A stretch of 64,000 nt of DNA from Acidimicrobiia bacterium (lineage in GTDB: Bacteria > Actinomycetota > Acidimicrobiia > Acidimicrobiales > Poriferisodalaceae), in NCBI GenBank assembly GCA_022822525.1, contig JAJEBN010000100.1:1-64000 (forward strand), read 5' to 3'. Made by a program: the position numbers and the translations under genes. The notes beneath the pieces are model-generated. The model saw only the letters and a program-made list of their open reading frames with translations. It ran no database searches and was not told the origin of the DNA. Positions 17,525-26,260 of the stretch are shown here, in pieces (position 1 is the stretch's first letter; the number at the start of each line of letters is the position of its first letter).

Positions 17525-18705
17525 AGCAGCTTCAACCCCTCGTTGTAGCGACGGGTTGGCAGGTGCTCCTCACAGAGCAGGCGCGCCATGTGCTGGAACA
17601 CACCGGCCGCCTCGCTGTCGGGATCTACTGCGGCGATCGGCAAGCCCTCGTCGCCGCCGGCGCGCAGCTGCGGCACCAGCGGCACCTGGCCCAGCAGCGG
17701 AACCTCCAGCTCGTCGGCGAGCGCCTGGCCGCCTCCGGAGCCGAAGAGCTCATAGCGCTTGCCGTCGTCACCGGTGAACCAGCTCATGTTCTCGATCACC
17801 GCCCGCACCTGCAGATTGACTCGCCCCGCCATCTGGGCGGCGCGCTGGGCCACCTTCTGCGCGGCGGGCTGCGGCGTGGTCACCACCAGCATCTCCGAGC
17901 GGGGCAGGAACTGCGCCAGCGACAGCGAGATGTCGCCCGTGCCGGGCGGCAGATCAATGAGCAGATGATCCGGTTCGTCCCAGAAGACATCGGTGAGAAA
18001 CTGCTCGAGCGCCTTGTGCAGCATCGGGCCGCGCCAGATCACCGGCTGGTCCTCGCGTGCGAAGAAGCCCATCGACATGCAGCGCACGCCGTGCGCCTCG
18101 GTGGGCACCACCATCTGGTCGATCACGGTAGGGGGGCGGGCGACCCCGAGCATCCGGGGAATGGAGAAGCCCCACACATCGGCGTCGATGACAGCCGTGC
18201 GCGTGCCGCGCTGGGCGAGCGCTATCGCGAGGTTGACCGTCACGCTGGACTTGCCGACGCCGCCCTTGCCGCTGGCCACCAGCAGCACGCGTGTCTTGTT
18301 GCCAGGGTGGGCGAACGGCACTTCACGGCCTTCGGCGTGGCCATGCCCGGCCTGGGTGCCCGCGGTGGCGGCCGGGTCGCCGATCAGCTGGGCCCGCAGC
18401 GTCGACTGCTCGGCTTCGTCCATGACGGTGAATTCCACGACCACGTCGTCGATGCCGTCGAGGGCGCGTCCCGCCTCGCTCACGGCGTGCGAGACGTGGC
18501 CAGCAGCCGGCCAGTCATTCGACGGCAAGGCGACCAGCACTTGTGCCGCACGTCCGGCGACGGCCGCGGCCCTCAGCATGCCCATCTGGCCGATGGGCCG
18601 GCGCAGCTCGGGATCGATCACCTCAGCCACCGCAGCGGCCAACTGCTGATCGGTGACGCTGGCTGGTCCGCCGTTGGCGGATGACCCTCGACGCTTGCCC
18701 TTCAC
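17521..18705 (-). CDS. apbC: Mrp/ApbC-type iron-sulphur carrier P-loop ATPase
   Basis: About 394 residues from the GTG at 18705 (VKGKRRGSS). An N-terminal MIP18/DUF59-like domain (AEVIDPELRRPIGQMGML) is followed by a deviant Walker A SGKGGVGKSSVTVNLAIAL, DADVWGFSIPRMLG, the Mrp signature DHLLIDLPPGTGDISLSL, and ENMSWF. The family carries and delivers Fe-S clusters. No CxxC pair is visible in the C-terminal part where many homologues have one (WFTGDDGKRYELFG here). It is upstream of and coupled to selO. Confidence 0.92.
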   Translation of the reverse strand: MKGKRRGSSANGGPASVTDQQLAAAVAEVIDPELRRPIGQMGMLRAAAVAGRAAQVLVALPSNDWPAAGHVSHAVSEAGRALDGIDDVVVEFTVMDEAEQSTLRAQLIGDPAATAGTQAGHGHAEGREVPFAHPGNKTRVLLVASGKGGVGKSSVTVNLAIALAQRGTRTAVIDADVWGFSIPRMLGVARPPTVIDQMVVPTEAHGVRCMSMGFFAREDQPVIWRGPMLHKALEQFLTDVFWDEPDHLLIDLPPGTGDISLSLAQFLPRSEMLVVTTPQPAAQKVAQRAAQMAGRVNLQVRAVIENMSWFTGDDGKRYELFGSGGGQALADELEVPLLGQVPLVPQLRAGGDEGLPIAAVDPDSEAAGVFQHMARLLCEEHLPTRRYNEGLKLL

Positions 18706-18865
18706 TGGGTGCCCCTGACCGGTTGCGATCGACTGCCTCGTGGTGACTGCAACGGCACTCCAGCCGCATCTGCTGTTCTCAAAGCACGCTACTGCCGCAA
18801 CCATCGTCGCCCGCAGCGCACCGCACCACCTCGACCGAGCGCGCTAGCGGCCGCACTGCGCTCGG

Positions 18866-20134
18866 CTATTCGAGTTCGGCTTGCATTTCCGCGATAGCGG
18901 TTTCGAGGGCGGCGGCCATGGCGGGGGGCGGGTTGCGTTGCAGCGCAGCGCCGTAGTAGCCGATGGCGGCGTCGAGGTCGCGCTCGATGAAGCGGGCTGT
19001 GTAGCCACGGAAGACCCAGGGATCGAATTCGCCGGGGTCGAGCGCCACGGCGGCGTCCAGCGATGCGATGCCGGCGACGATGAGCTCGCGATCGGGGACG
19101 CGCACCAGCAGCCAGCCGCGCAATGCCAGTGCCTCGATGTCGCTGGGGTCGTCAGCCAACACGCGGTCCAGATCCACGAGGGCCGACTGCAGATCGCAGC
19201 CGGCCGCGGGAGCATTGGCTGTCTCGCCCGCACCGGAGGGATCTTGCGATGACACCGATTCACAGTGACGCAGGTGCAGGCGGGCTGACAGTACGAGCGC
19301 TCCGCGCAGGTCGGGATCGAGCCGGAAGATCTCCTCCAGCGTGGCGCGGGACTCGTCGAGTTGATTCGCCGCGAACTGGCGCTGTGCGTCGACGAGCAAT
19401 GAACGTGCCGAGCGGTCGATGTCGCCCGTCAGGGTCTCACCCGACAGGCGCAACCCTGCCGAGCGCGCCACCAGCACACCTGCCAGGGCCCCGACGAGCA
19501 CCAGCGCGCTGACGGTGACAACCGTGGCGCTGCGCCAGCCGCTTCTGCGAGCACTCCTGCCCGGCGGGTCTGGGTCAGCTGCTGCGGTGGATCTATCCCC
19601 GGGGGCCGTGGTTCCGCCCGTGCCGACTGCTGCCGCGGCGCTGTCGCCGTCAAGCCGATCGTCGTCGCTCTCAAGAGCGCCGGCGCGAGCCTTCCAGCGG
19701 CGGGTTGCAGCCCACAGTCCGGCTGCTGCCGCGGCGAAAGCAGCCACTGGCAGGGCCCACACCAGCGTTCCCACGCCCTCCCCCGGCGGCAGCGCGTTCA
19801 CGTCGTCGCCGTAGGCGGCGGCAAGATCGGCCCTGATCTCGGTATCGCTGCGGCCGGCATCCACCCACATATCGATCTGCCGGCGCATGGCCGCCGCCGC
19901 TGGAGCATTCGACTCAAGCACGCTCTGGCCGTCGCAGACCGGACAGAGCGTCGCTTGCTTGAGCTCATATGCGCGCTCGGCCTCTGTCGCCGGCGGGCGC
20001 GTCGCCGTCGCGGCGAGCACTGCAGCGACGACGGCCACAGCGGTCACGGCCAGCCAGCCGATGCGTCGCAGTCGTGCACCGTCGGGGGTCGGCACCGTCG
20101 GCTGCGCCGACGAGGTGGCACCCGCGTCGCTCAT
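18866..20134 (-). CDS. ccmH: CcmH-type cytochrome c maturation protein fused to a TPR domain
   Basis: A 422-residue membrane protein. After one membrane segment (about 25-45) comes the CcmH redox motif LCPVCDGQSVLES near residue 65, used to reduce apocytochrome c haem-binding cysteines, then DTEIRADLAAAYGDDV and a second membrane segment. A third membrane segment near 210 leads to a TPR-like region (about 240-420) resembling CcmI, the apocytochrome chaperone. This merges what E. coli splits within its CcmH. Its ATG overlaps the ccmG stop (ATGA). Confidence 0.9.
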   Translation of the reverse strand: MSDAGATSSAQPTVPTPDGARLRRIGWLAVTAVAVVAAVLAATATRPPATEAERAYELKQATLCPVCDGQSVLESNAPAAAAMRRQIDMWVDAGRSDTEIRADLAAAYGDDVNALPPGEGVGTLVWALPVAAFAAAAAGLWAATRRWKARAGALESDDDRLDGDSAAAAVGTGGTTAPGDRSTAAADPDPPGRSARRSGWRSATVVTVSALVLVGALAGVLVARSAGLRLSGETLTGDIDRSARSLLVDAQRQFAANQLDESRATLEEIFRLDPDLRGALVLSARLHLRHCESVSSQDPSGAGETANAPAAGCDLQSALVDLDRVLADDPSDIEALALRGWLLVRVPDRELIVAGIASLDAAVALDPGEFDPWVFRGYTARFIERDLDAAIGYYGAALQRNPPPAMAAALETAIAEMQAELE

Positions 20135-20955
20135 GAGGGGCCTTCAAGCTGAGCCGGACGGCGAAGCGGTGGCCCGGGCGGCCCGTGAGCCCCTGTCCAT
20201 ACAGAATTGGAAACGAGATTGGAAACGAGAGCCGGAGATGATGTCGCCGCGCCGTCATTCGCGGCGCCGAGCAACAGATCGATGACCGCGTCGGGATCGT
20301 CTGCGCTGATCTGACCCTGCCAGCGTGCCGCCACGATGCCGTCAGGTGTGATCAGAAACGACTCGGGCGGCCGCAGCACGCCAAACTCCACCGCCCAGCG
20401 GGAATCGGGATCGTCGACGACCGACCAGTCGCCTCCGAGACGTTCGTAGAACGCAATCGCGTCGGTCGTGCGGTCGCCGAACGGCACGGCCACCAGGACA
20501 CCGTCGCGGGAATGGCGTGCCGCCCACGTCGCGAGCGCAGGATGCTCACGCTCGCACGGCACACACCATGACGCAAAGAAGTTGACGAGCGCCCACCGCG
20601 GATTCGACGACAGCGAACCCACAGCGTCGATGTCGAAACGCGCCACGTCGTCGGGGCCGATCCGCACCCCCGGCAAGGCCTGCGCGCCGCCCGCATCGAG
20701 GAACGATTCGGGCGGCCAGATGAGCTCGCCTCGCAAGGGCGGGACCAACTCGCCGATGAGCGGGCTCGCGGCACGAATGCTGCCGCCATCGGAATCCCTC
20801 GTCGCCAGCAGCGCGATCAGCCCGGCGGCCACCAAGCCCACGAGCACTGCAGCAACCCGCACCCACGAGCGGCTCCGTCGCCTTTCAGCGTCGCTGCTGT
20901 TGCCCGATGGAACCTGCGGCTCAACGCTCGACGGTTCATTGGACGGCACAGTCAC
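20131..20955 (-). CDS. ccmG: Thioredoxin-like cytochrome c maturation protein (CcmG/ResA/TlpA type)
   Basis: About 274 residues from the GTG at 20955, which overlaps the ccmF stop (GTGA). A membrane anchor lies near residues 32-52, and the periplasmic-side thioredoxin domain has the active site FFASWCVPCEREHP. It would reduce CcmH or the haem-binding cysteines directly. Between anchor and domain there are about 50 residues resembling the usual CcmG lead-in (IGELVPPLRGELIWPPESF). The C-terminal 30 residues are proline-rich. The track start at 21090 lies inside ccmF and is not supported. Confidence 0.88.
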   Translation of the reverse strand: MTVPSNEPSSVEPQVPSGNSSDAERRRSRSWVRVAAVLVGLVAAGLIALLATRDSDGGSIRAASPLIGELVPPLRGELIWPPESFLDAGGAQALPGVRIGPDDVARFDIDAVGSLSSNPRWALVNFFASWCVPCEREHPALATWAARHSRDGVLVAVPFGDRTTDAIAFYERLGGDWSVVDDPDSRWAVEFGVLRPPESFLITPDGIVAARWQGQISADDPDAVIDLLLGAANDGAATSSPALVSNLVSNSVWTGAHGPPGPPLRRPAQLEGPS

Positions 20956-22919
20956 GACTCGCGCGCCCCGACGGCACCCGCGGTTAAGGCAGTGCTGCGG
21001 CGCGGAACGCGGTCGCGTGCCCCGATGCGGGTCGGCACCAGGGCAGCTGCAATGCCCAGCACGAGCACTGCGCCGCCCAGCCACATCCATGCAACGAGCG
21101 GTTTGATGAGCACGCGCAGCGCTACCTCGCTGTCTCCCTCGTCGGGGATGGTCGCCAGCGACAGATACACATCGTCGATCAGGCTCGTGGCCACCGACGG
21201 CGTCGAGATGGGCTGGCCGAATTCGGCGAAGCGTGTCACGGCCGGCTCAAAGATGCCCCGGTCCTCGATGTCCACCCGTACCCGCACGACCCGGTTGCCG
21301 TTCTCGATCGCATCGGTGAGCCCCAGGTAGGTGACCTGGTGGCCGGCGACCACGCCGGACTCCCCCGGCGAGAGCGTGAACTCTCCTTCAGACCCATACG
21401 CACTCGACGCGATGAACCCGAAGGCGATCACGGCGATGCCGATGTGGGCGATCATGCCGCCGCCAGTGCGTCCCAGCAGGCCGCGCCAGCCATTGCGCCG
21501 CACGCCCAGCCACAGCAGCCGCGCAGCGCTGCCCATGACGAAGGCGCCCAAGCCCAGCGCCAGCACCTGCCAAAAACCGTGCGCTCCCGCCCACACCGAC
21601 AGCACCATGGTCAGTGCCCCTGCCGCTGCAGGCCACACGAGCCGCTTCGAGCGAAGCTCAGCCGGGGTGTCGCGCCAATTCAGTGCCGGCGACAGCGCCA
21701 TGAGCCCGAGCAGTGCGATGCCGACCGGGGCGAGCATCCGGTCGAAATACGGCCGCCCGACCGCCAGGCGCTCGGACGCGACCGCCTCAGCCAGCAGCGG
21801 GAAGACCGTGCCGAGCATCACCACGAATGCTGCGACTGCGAAGAGCAGGTTGTTGCCGAGAAACGACCCTTCCCGGGACCAGATCGATCCCAGGCTGGCC
21901 GGGTTTCGCAGCGCCTCGCCGCGCCACGCCACCAGCACCACGCCGCTCACCACGATCACCGCGAAGAACGCCAACAGGATCGGCCCCAGCGAAGACTCGC
22001 TGAACTCGTGCACCGATTCGAGCACTCCCGAGCGCGTGAGGAACGTGCCGAAGATGGTCAACGCGAACGTCATGATGAGCAGCGACAGATTCCACACGCG
22101 AAGCATCTGGCGGCGCTGCTGGGTGATCAGCGAATGCACGAAGGCGGTGGCGGTCAGCCACGGCAGCAGCGATGCGTTCTCGACGGGATCCCACGCCCAG
22201 TACCCGCCCCAGCCCAGGACCTCGTAGGACCACCAGGCGCCCAGCATGATCCCCGCGCCCAGGCTGCCCCAGGCGACCAGCGTCCAGCGGCGGGTGTCAG
22301 CCAGCCAGCGGCTGTCGAACTGGCGCGTGATGAGCGCAGCCACCGCGAACCCGAATGGCACGGTGAAGCCGACGTACCCCAGGTACAGCATCACGGGATG
22401 AATCGCCATCAGCGGATGGTTGCGCAGCAGCGGATTCAAGCCGCCGCCGTCCGCTGGCGGATCGGCGAGCGTGCCGAACGGGTTCGCCGGGCCGGCAAGG
22501 AGTGCGAAGAAGAAGATGCACACGCCCAGCATCACCGCGAGCGCCCAGGCAACCGTCGGTTCTGATGTCCGGGCACGGAAGCGCCATGCCGCGGCGCCCA
22601 CATAGCCGCACAGCACCAGCGCCCACAGCAGGATGGATCCTTCGAGCGCGCCCCACAGCGTGGCGACCTTGTAGATGAGCGGCGTGGCGATGGTGGAGTT
22701 GCGCGCCACGTACGCCAGCGAGAAGTCGTCGCTGAGCAGGGCGAACTCCATCGCTGCGGTGGCCAGTACGCAGCCGCCGGCCATGGCAGCGATCCATGCC
22801 AGCGCCTGGCGGCACCGCTCGGGCTGCGACAGCGCTCTGGCTGCAATCAGCGTCCCGGCACCGCCGAGCGCGCTGACGAGGCCGACGGCCACGCCGAGCG
22901 TGCCCAGCACGGCGATCAC
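20952..22919 (-). CDS. ccmF: Cytochrome c haem lyase subunit CcmF
   Basis: A 655-residue polytopic protein with about 14-15 hydrophobic segments. The tryptophan-rich haem-handling WWD motif is WGGYWAWDPVENASLLPWL, with conserved flanking histidines (AIHPVMLYLGY, FVHSLITQQRR). NPFGTL and FLTRSGVLESVHEF are further landmarks. It ligates haem delivered by CcmE to apocytochrome c. Start and stop overlap ccmE and ccmG by 4 bp each. Confidence 0.95.
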   Translation of the reverse strand: MIAVLGTLGVAVGLVSALGGAGTLIAARALSQPERCRQALAWIAAMAGGCVLATAAMEFALLSDDFSLAYVARNSTIATPLIYKVATLWGALEGSILLWALVLCGYVGAAAWRFRARTSEPTVAWALAVMLGVCIFFFALLAGPANPFGTLADPPADGGGLNPLLRNHPLMAIHPVMLYLGYVGFTVPFGFAVAALITRQFDSRWLADTRRWTLVAWGSLGAGIMLGAWWSYEVLGWGGYWAWDPVENASLLPWLTATAFVHSLITQQRRQMLRVWNLSLLIMTFALTIFGTFLTRSGVLESVHEFSESSLGPILLAFFAVIVVSGVVLVAWRGEALRNPASLGSIWSREGSFLGNNLLFAVAAFVVMLGTVFPLLAEAVASERLAVGRPYFDRMLAPVGIALLGLMALSPALNWRDTPAELRSKRLVWPAAAGALTMVLSVWAGAHGFWQVLALGLGAFVMGSAARLLWLGVRRNGWRGLLGRTGGGMIAHIGIAVIAFGFIASSAYGSEGEFTLSPGESGVVAGHQVTYLGLTDAIENGNRVVRVRVDIEDRGIFEPAVTRFAEFGQPISTPSVATSLIDDVYLSLATIPDEGDSEVALRVLIKPLVAWMWLGGAVLVLGIAAALVPTRIGARDRVPRRSTALTAGAVGARES

Positions 22920-23479
22920 AGCCGGGGCACCTCGAATGGGCAGTCGTCGAGAAATCCCTCGGGCGGCTCGTCGAGATCACCGATGCGATCAGCGTTGGCA
23001 GCGGCGTACTCGTTGGTGTGCTTCACGAGCATGTTGTCGCTCGAGAAGAAGTGCGTGTCGCGGCCGGCGACCGTCACGACATCTCCGGGCGCCCAGCGCC
23101 CCTCGAGCACGACGGGGATCCACGGCGATTCGAACAGATCCGGCGGGTCGACGCTGTGGCGCACCGACACCGAGGCGCAGTTGTGAATGACCTCGAACGT
23201 GGTCACACCGCCGTCGACAGCCACCGACGCCGGCACCACCCGCCCCTGCAGTCGGAACCTGCGGTCGCCGAGATCGGCACGCTCGGCGATGGCCTCGTCC
23301 GCATTGCGGAAGAACAGGGTGGCATTGCGCAGACCCGCGACGGCGGCCGCTCCGCCTGCGATCAGCAGCAGCACGACGAAGATGCCGATCAAGGTCGTGC
23401 GGCGGCGCCCGAGCAGCCGGCGTGCCTCGGCCCGGTCTCGGGGGGCGTCGACCGGATGCCGGGGACTGAGGTCGCTCAC
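22916..23479 (-). CDS. ccmE: Cytochrome c maturation haem chaperone CcmE
   Basis: 187 residues: an N-terminal cytoplasmic segment, one membrane anchor (IGIFVVLLLIAGGAAAVAGL) and an OB-fold domain. The haem-attachment region reads LVKHTNEY, keeping the HxxxY spacing of the canonical HDENY motif, so histidine rather than cysteine is the likely covalent haem ligand. FRLQGRVVPASV and VVLEGRWAPGD are typical strands. A C-terminal tail of about 30 residues follows the haem site. Overlaps ccmD and ccmF. Confidence 0.9.
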   Translation of the reverse strand: MSDLSPRHPVDAPRDRAEARRLLGRRRTTLIGIFVVLLLIAGGAAAVAGLRNATLFFRNADEAIAERADLGDRRFRLQGRVVPASVAVDGGVTTFEVIHNCASVSVRHSVDPPDLFESPWIPVVLEGRWAPGDVVTVAGRDTHFFSSDNMLVKHTNEYAAANADRIGDLDEPPEGFLDDCPFEVPRL

Positions 23480-23646
23480 TGTCCGGTACCCGGATCCGAC
23501 CGGCTCGAGCTCGGGCTCGCTGCGGTGGCGCCGATGCCGACATCACGGCCGAGCGCGCGGCCCCGGCGGATCACCCAGGCGGCGTAGGCGACGATCGCCA
23601 GCGCGGTCAACGCGTAACCCCCGAACACGCTGGCTGCGTAGGTCAT
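23476..23646 (-). CDS. ccmD: Small CcmD-like membrane protein
   Basis: A 56-residue protein missed as a separate entry in the ORF track. One membrane helix (FGGYALTALAIVAYAAWVIRR) followed by a basic, then low-complexity tail is the CcmD pattern; CcmD stabilises release of holo-CcmE from CcmABC. ATG at 23646 overlaps the ccmC stop, and the stop overlaps the ccmE start. Assignment rests on position, size and topology, since CcmD is poorly conserved. Confidence 0.8.
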   Translation of the reverse strand: MTYAASVFGGYALTALAIVAYAAWVIRRGRALGRDVGIGATAASPSSSRSDPGTGQ

Positions 23647-24476
23647 CGGTCGGATTCCGATGGTTCGCTGCTGTGCTCGCCGCGTCGCACCGACAGCAGT
23701 TCTTCGAGCGCTGCCTCCTCGGCGAGCTCTTCGAGTCGCAGCACCCGGTAGCGGTGCATGCCGATCCACAGCGCCACGACCGTGAAGGTGGCCCACGAAT
23801 ACAGGAGGGTCCAGTACATCTCTCCGGTGTAGTTGCGGTCGCCGCCGGGTCCGAGGCTCAAGCTGGCCTCTTGATGCAGCGTGCGCCACCAGTCCACCGA
23901 GTAGTGGACGATCGGCAGGTTGACCACTGCAATGAGCGCCATCACCGCCGAGCGTCGGGCGCGGGCTCGCGACTCGGTGGGGAGCCGCCGCAACGCCAGA
24001 TACCCGAGATAGGTCACGAAGAGCAGGACGGTGGTGGTCAGCCGGGCGTCCCACTGCCAGTAGGAGCCCCAGGTCACCTTGCCCCACAGCGAGCCGGTCA
24101 CCAGGGTGAGCGCGGTGAACATCACGCCGAGTTCAGCCGCGGCACCGGCCACGCGATCCCAATGTCGGGCCTGGCGGTCCGCGATGACGCCCTCAGTACC
24201 CCCAATACCGCCGCGCGTCCGCCACAGCACGCGCATGCTGGCGAATGCGGTCAGCGCGAAACCGCCGTAGGCGACCCAGATCGAAGGCACGTGCACGTAC
24301 ATCAGCCGGACCGCGTCGCCCTGCACCGCATCGGCAGGCGAGATCCACAGCGCCAGGATCGCCATCACCGCCGCGGCGGCCAGACCGATCGACCCGAGCA
24401 CCCTGGTCGCGACGCTGCCGGTCATCGAGGGAGGCTGCGCCTGCCGGCGAAGGTCGGGCTCAGGGGTCTCGATCAT
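23643..24476 (-). CDS. ccmC: Haem transporter subunit CcmC
   Basis: 277 residues from the ATG at 24476. Six hydrophobic segments, with the WWD haem motif WGSYWQWDARLT between histidines in MYVHVPSIW and IVHYSVDWWRTLHQ. CcmC attaches haem to CcmE. The longer track ORF to 24869 runs antisense through ccmB and is rejected. An 8-bp gap separates it from ccmB. Confidence 0.94.
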   Translation of the reverse strand: MIETPEPDLRRQAQPPSMTGSVATRVLGSIGLAAAAVMAILALWISPADAVQGDAVRLMYVHVPSIWVAYGGFALTAFASMRVLWRTRGGIGGTEGVIADRQARHWDRVAGAAAELGVMFTALTLVTGSLWGKVTWGSYWQWDARLTTTVLLFVTYLGYLALRRLPTESRARARRSAVMALIAVVNLPIVHYSVDWWRTLHQEASLSLGPGGDRNYTGEMYWTLLYSWATFTVVALWIGMHRYRVLRLEELAEEAALEELLSVRRGEHSSEPSESDR

Positions 24477-24484
24477 CAGGTGAT

Positions 24485-25153
24485 TCAGGCGTCTTCCAGC
24501 AGCGGGCCGGCCGCCGCCCAGCCCACCGCGACATAAGTGACGAGCACCACTGCAAGCAGCGCTGTCCAGCTCCAGCCTTGGTCGGCGCTGGTCCCCAGCG
24601 CTACGTCGAACGCTCGGGTTCCGGCCAAGAGCACCGGTGCTGCCACCGGAATCAGCAGCAGCGGAAGCAGGGTATCGGCGGACCGCAGCCCTACCGTCAT
24701 CGCCCCGTACAGGCACCCGCAGATCGAGAAGGCGGCCGTGCCGCACACAGCCGCGGTGACGAGCAGGAGCCAGTCGCTGACCGTGACCGAGAACAGCACC
24801 ACGAGGCCCGCCGCCGTACACAGCGCGACCGCCGCCATCTGGATGGCCAGCGCAGCGGCCTTGCCCCACAGGATCGCCGCCGGGGAGAGTCCTCCGAGCC
24901 TGAGCGCGTCCAGGTTCCCTCCCTCGGCTTCGATGTCAAAGCTGCGCTTGGCGCCGAGCACTGTCCCGAAGAGAACAGCCACCCAGAACAGCCCGCCTGC
25001 TCCTGCGCCCAGCAGCGACGGATTCGCGTCGAACGCGAAGGCGAAGACCACGAGAATGAGGAGCACGGTGGGCACGATCTGGATCAGCGTGACTCGGGCA
25101 CGCCGCTCGACGGTCAGGTCCTTGCGGCAGATCAGCCAGATCTCACGCCACAT
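24485..25153 (-). CDS. ccmB: Haem exporter permease CcmB
   Basis: 222 residues with six predicted membrane helices. The N-terminal RKDLTVERRAR, the SFDIEAEGGNLDALRLGGLSP segment and the long hydrophobic helices are typical of CcmB, the ABC permease that with CcmA drives release of haem-loaded CcmE. Overlaps ccmA by 11 bp. Confidence 0.93.
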   Translation of the reverse strand: MWREIWLICRKDLTVERRARVTLIQIVPTVLLILVVFAFAFDANPSLLGAGAGGLFWVAVLFGTVLGAKRSFDIEAEGGNLDALRLGGLSPAAILWGKAAALAIQMAAVALCTAAGLVVLFSVTVSDWLLLVTAAVCGTAAFSICGCLYGAMTVGLRSADTLLPLLLIPVAAPVLLAGTRAFDVALGTSADQGWSWTALLAVVLVTYVAVGWAAAGPLLEDA

Positions 25154-25814
25154 CGTCTGAACTGCCCACGCCGGGGTCCGCCGAGACTCGGCCGCCGGCG
25201 AGCGTCACCTGCCGGGCAGCCGCCACACGGGCTCGGCCCGTCTCGTGGGTGGCGAACATGACCGTCGCCCCGGCCGCGACGGCATCGCCCAGCAGATCGT
25301 CGAGCGCGTCCCGGCTGGCGCAGTCGAGTCCGGCGTGAGGTTCGTCCAGCAGCCAGAGCTGTGGGCGTGCGATGGTCAGGCAGGCCAGCGCCACCCGCCG
25401 CTGCTGGCCCTCGGAGAGCCTCCGGATTGCCACCTCCATCAGGCGGCCATCGAGGGAGAACCGTTCGGCCGCCGTCGATGCTTCGGCATCTGAGGCGCGG
25501 TGCAGCGCAGCGCAGTGACGCAGCTGGTCGTCGACCCGCAGGTCGCGGTACAGGGGCGCTCGATGCCCCAGCATCCCGATATGGCGGCGAACCGAGCGCC
25601 GATCAGCGACGACGTCGTAGCCCAGCACCTCGGCCCGCGAACCGCGCACCGGGACAAGACCGGCGCACGCCCGCAGCAGCGTGGTCTTGCCGGCCCCGTT
25701 GGGGCCTCGCAGGCAGACCATCTCGCCGCTCTCCACGCTGAGGTCCACGCCCGCCAGCGCGGGAAAGCGGTCCAACAGGGCCACGACGCCCTCGAAGGCA
25801 ACGGCAGCTCCCAC
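25143..25814 (-). CDS. ccmA: Haem exporter ATP-binding protein CcmA
   Basis: A 223-residue ABC ATPase: Walker A GPNGAGKTTLL, signature LSEGQQRRVALA, Walker B LWLLDEPHAGLD and H-loop ATHE. Short, single-domain length and position make it CcmA. GTG start. It is the first gene of ccmABCDEFGH; 61 bp separate it from the biotin-carrier stop upstream on the same strand, so the promoter could lie there or further up. Confidence 0.93.
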   Translation of the reverse strand: MGAAVAFEGVVALLDRFPALAGVDLSVESGEMVCLRGPNGAGKTTLLRACAGLVPVRGSRAEVLGYDVVADRRSVRRHIGMLGHRAPLYRDLRVDDQLRHCAALHRASDAEASTAAERFSLDGRLMEVAIRRLSEGQQRRVALACLTIARPQLWLLDEPHAGLDCASRDALDDLLGDAVAAGATVMFATHETGRARVAAARQVTLAGGRVSADPGVGSSDDVA

Positions 25815-25876
25815 GGAGTGCCAAGGCTACGGGTGGCTTCGCCCGCGTCCTGTCCCCGACGATCTGCGGCGCGTGC

Positions 25877-26095
25877 TCAAGCAGTCGCCACCACGGCGAG
25901 CACGTCGCCTTCGGCGACCGAGTCGCCTTCAGCCACGTGCAGCTCCGCCAAGGTGCCGCCCTCGGGAGCGGTCACCGGGATCTCCATCTTCATGGACTCG
26001 AGGATGAGCAGCTCGTCGCCGACGGCCACCGCGGATCCCACCTCGGCGACCACCTTCCATACCGTTGCGGTCAACTCTGCTCGAACGTCCAACAC
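25877..26095 (-). CDS. Biotin/lipoyl-binding carrier protein
   Basis: A 72-residue stand-alone biotinyl domain. The attachment lysine sits in LILESMKMEIPV, flanked by the two symmetrical half-motifs of the family (VGSAVAVGDELLI and EGDSVAEGDVLAV). The GTG at 26095 gives the length seen in short actinobacterial carriers that serve acyl-CoA carboxylases. The longer track ORF has no domain before this point. No carboxylase subunits are nearby. Confidence 0.88.
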   Translation of the reverse strand: MLDVRAELTATVWKVVAEVGSAVAVGDELLILESMKMEIPVTAPEGGTLAELHVAEGDSVAEGDVLAVVATA

Positions 26096-26260
26096 GAAGT
26101 TTCTCCTGCGGCTGCGGGGAGCGAATGGCGGGCGCCAAGCTAACCGCGGCAGCGGACCAGCGCCCGGGCCGGACTGCCCGCATCGGGCTGCGCGCATCGT
26201 CGTGCAGGGGTCGCGACCATCCCCGAGCCCGCGCGGACCGCTCGGTACTGTCAGTGCGCG

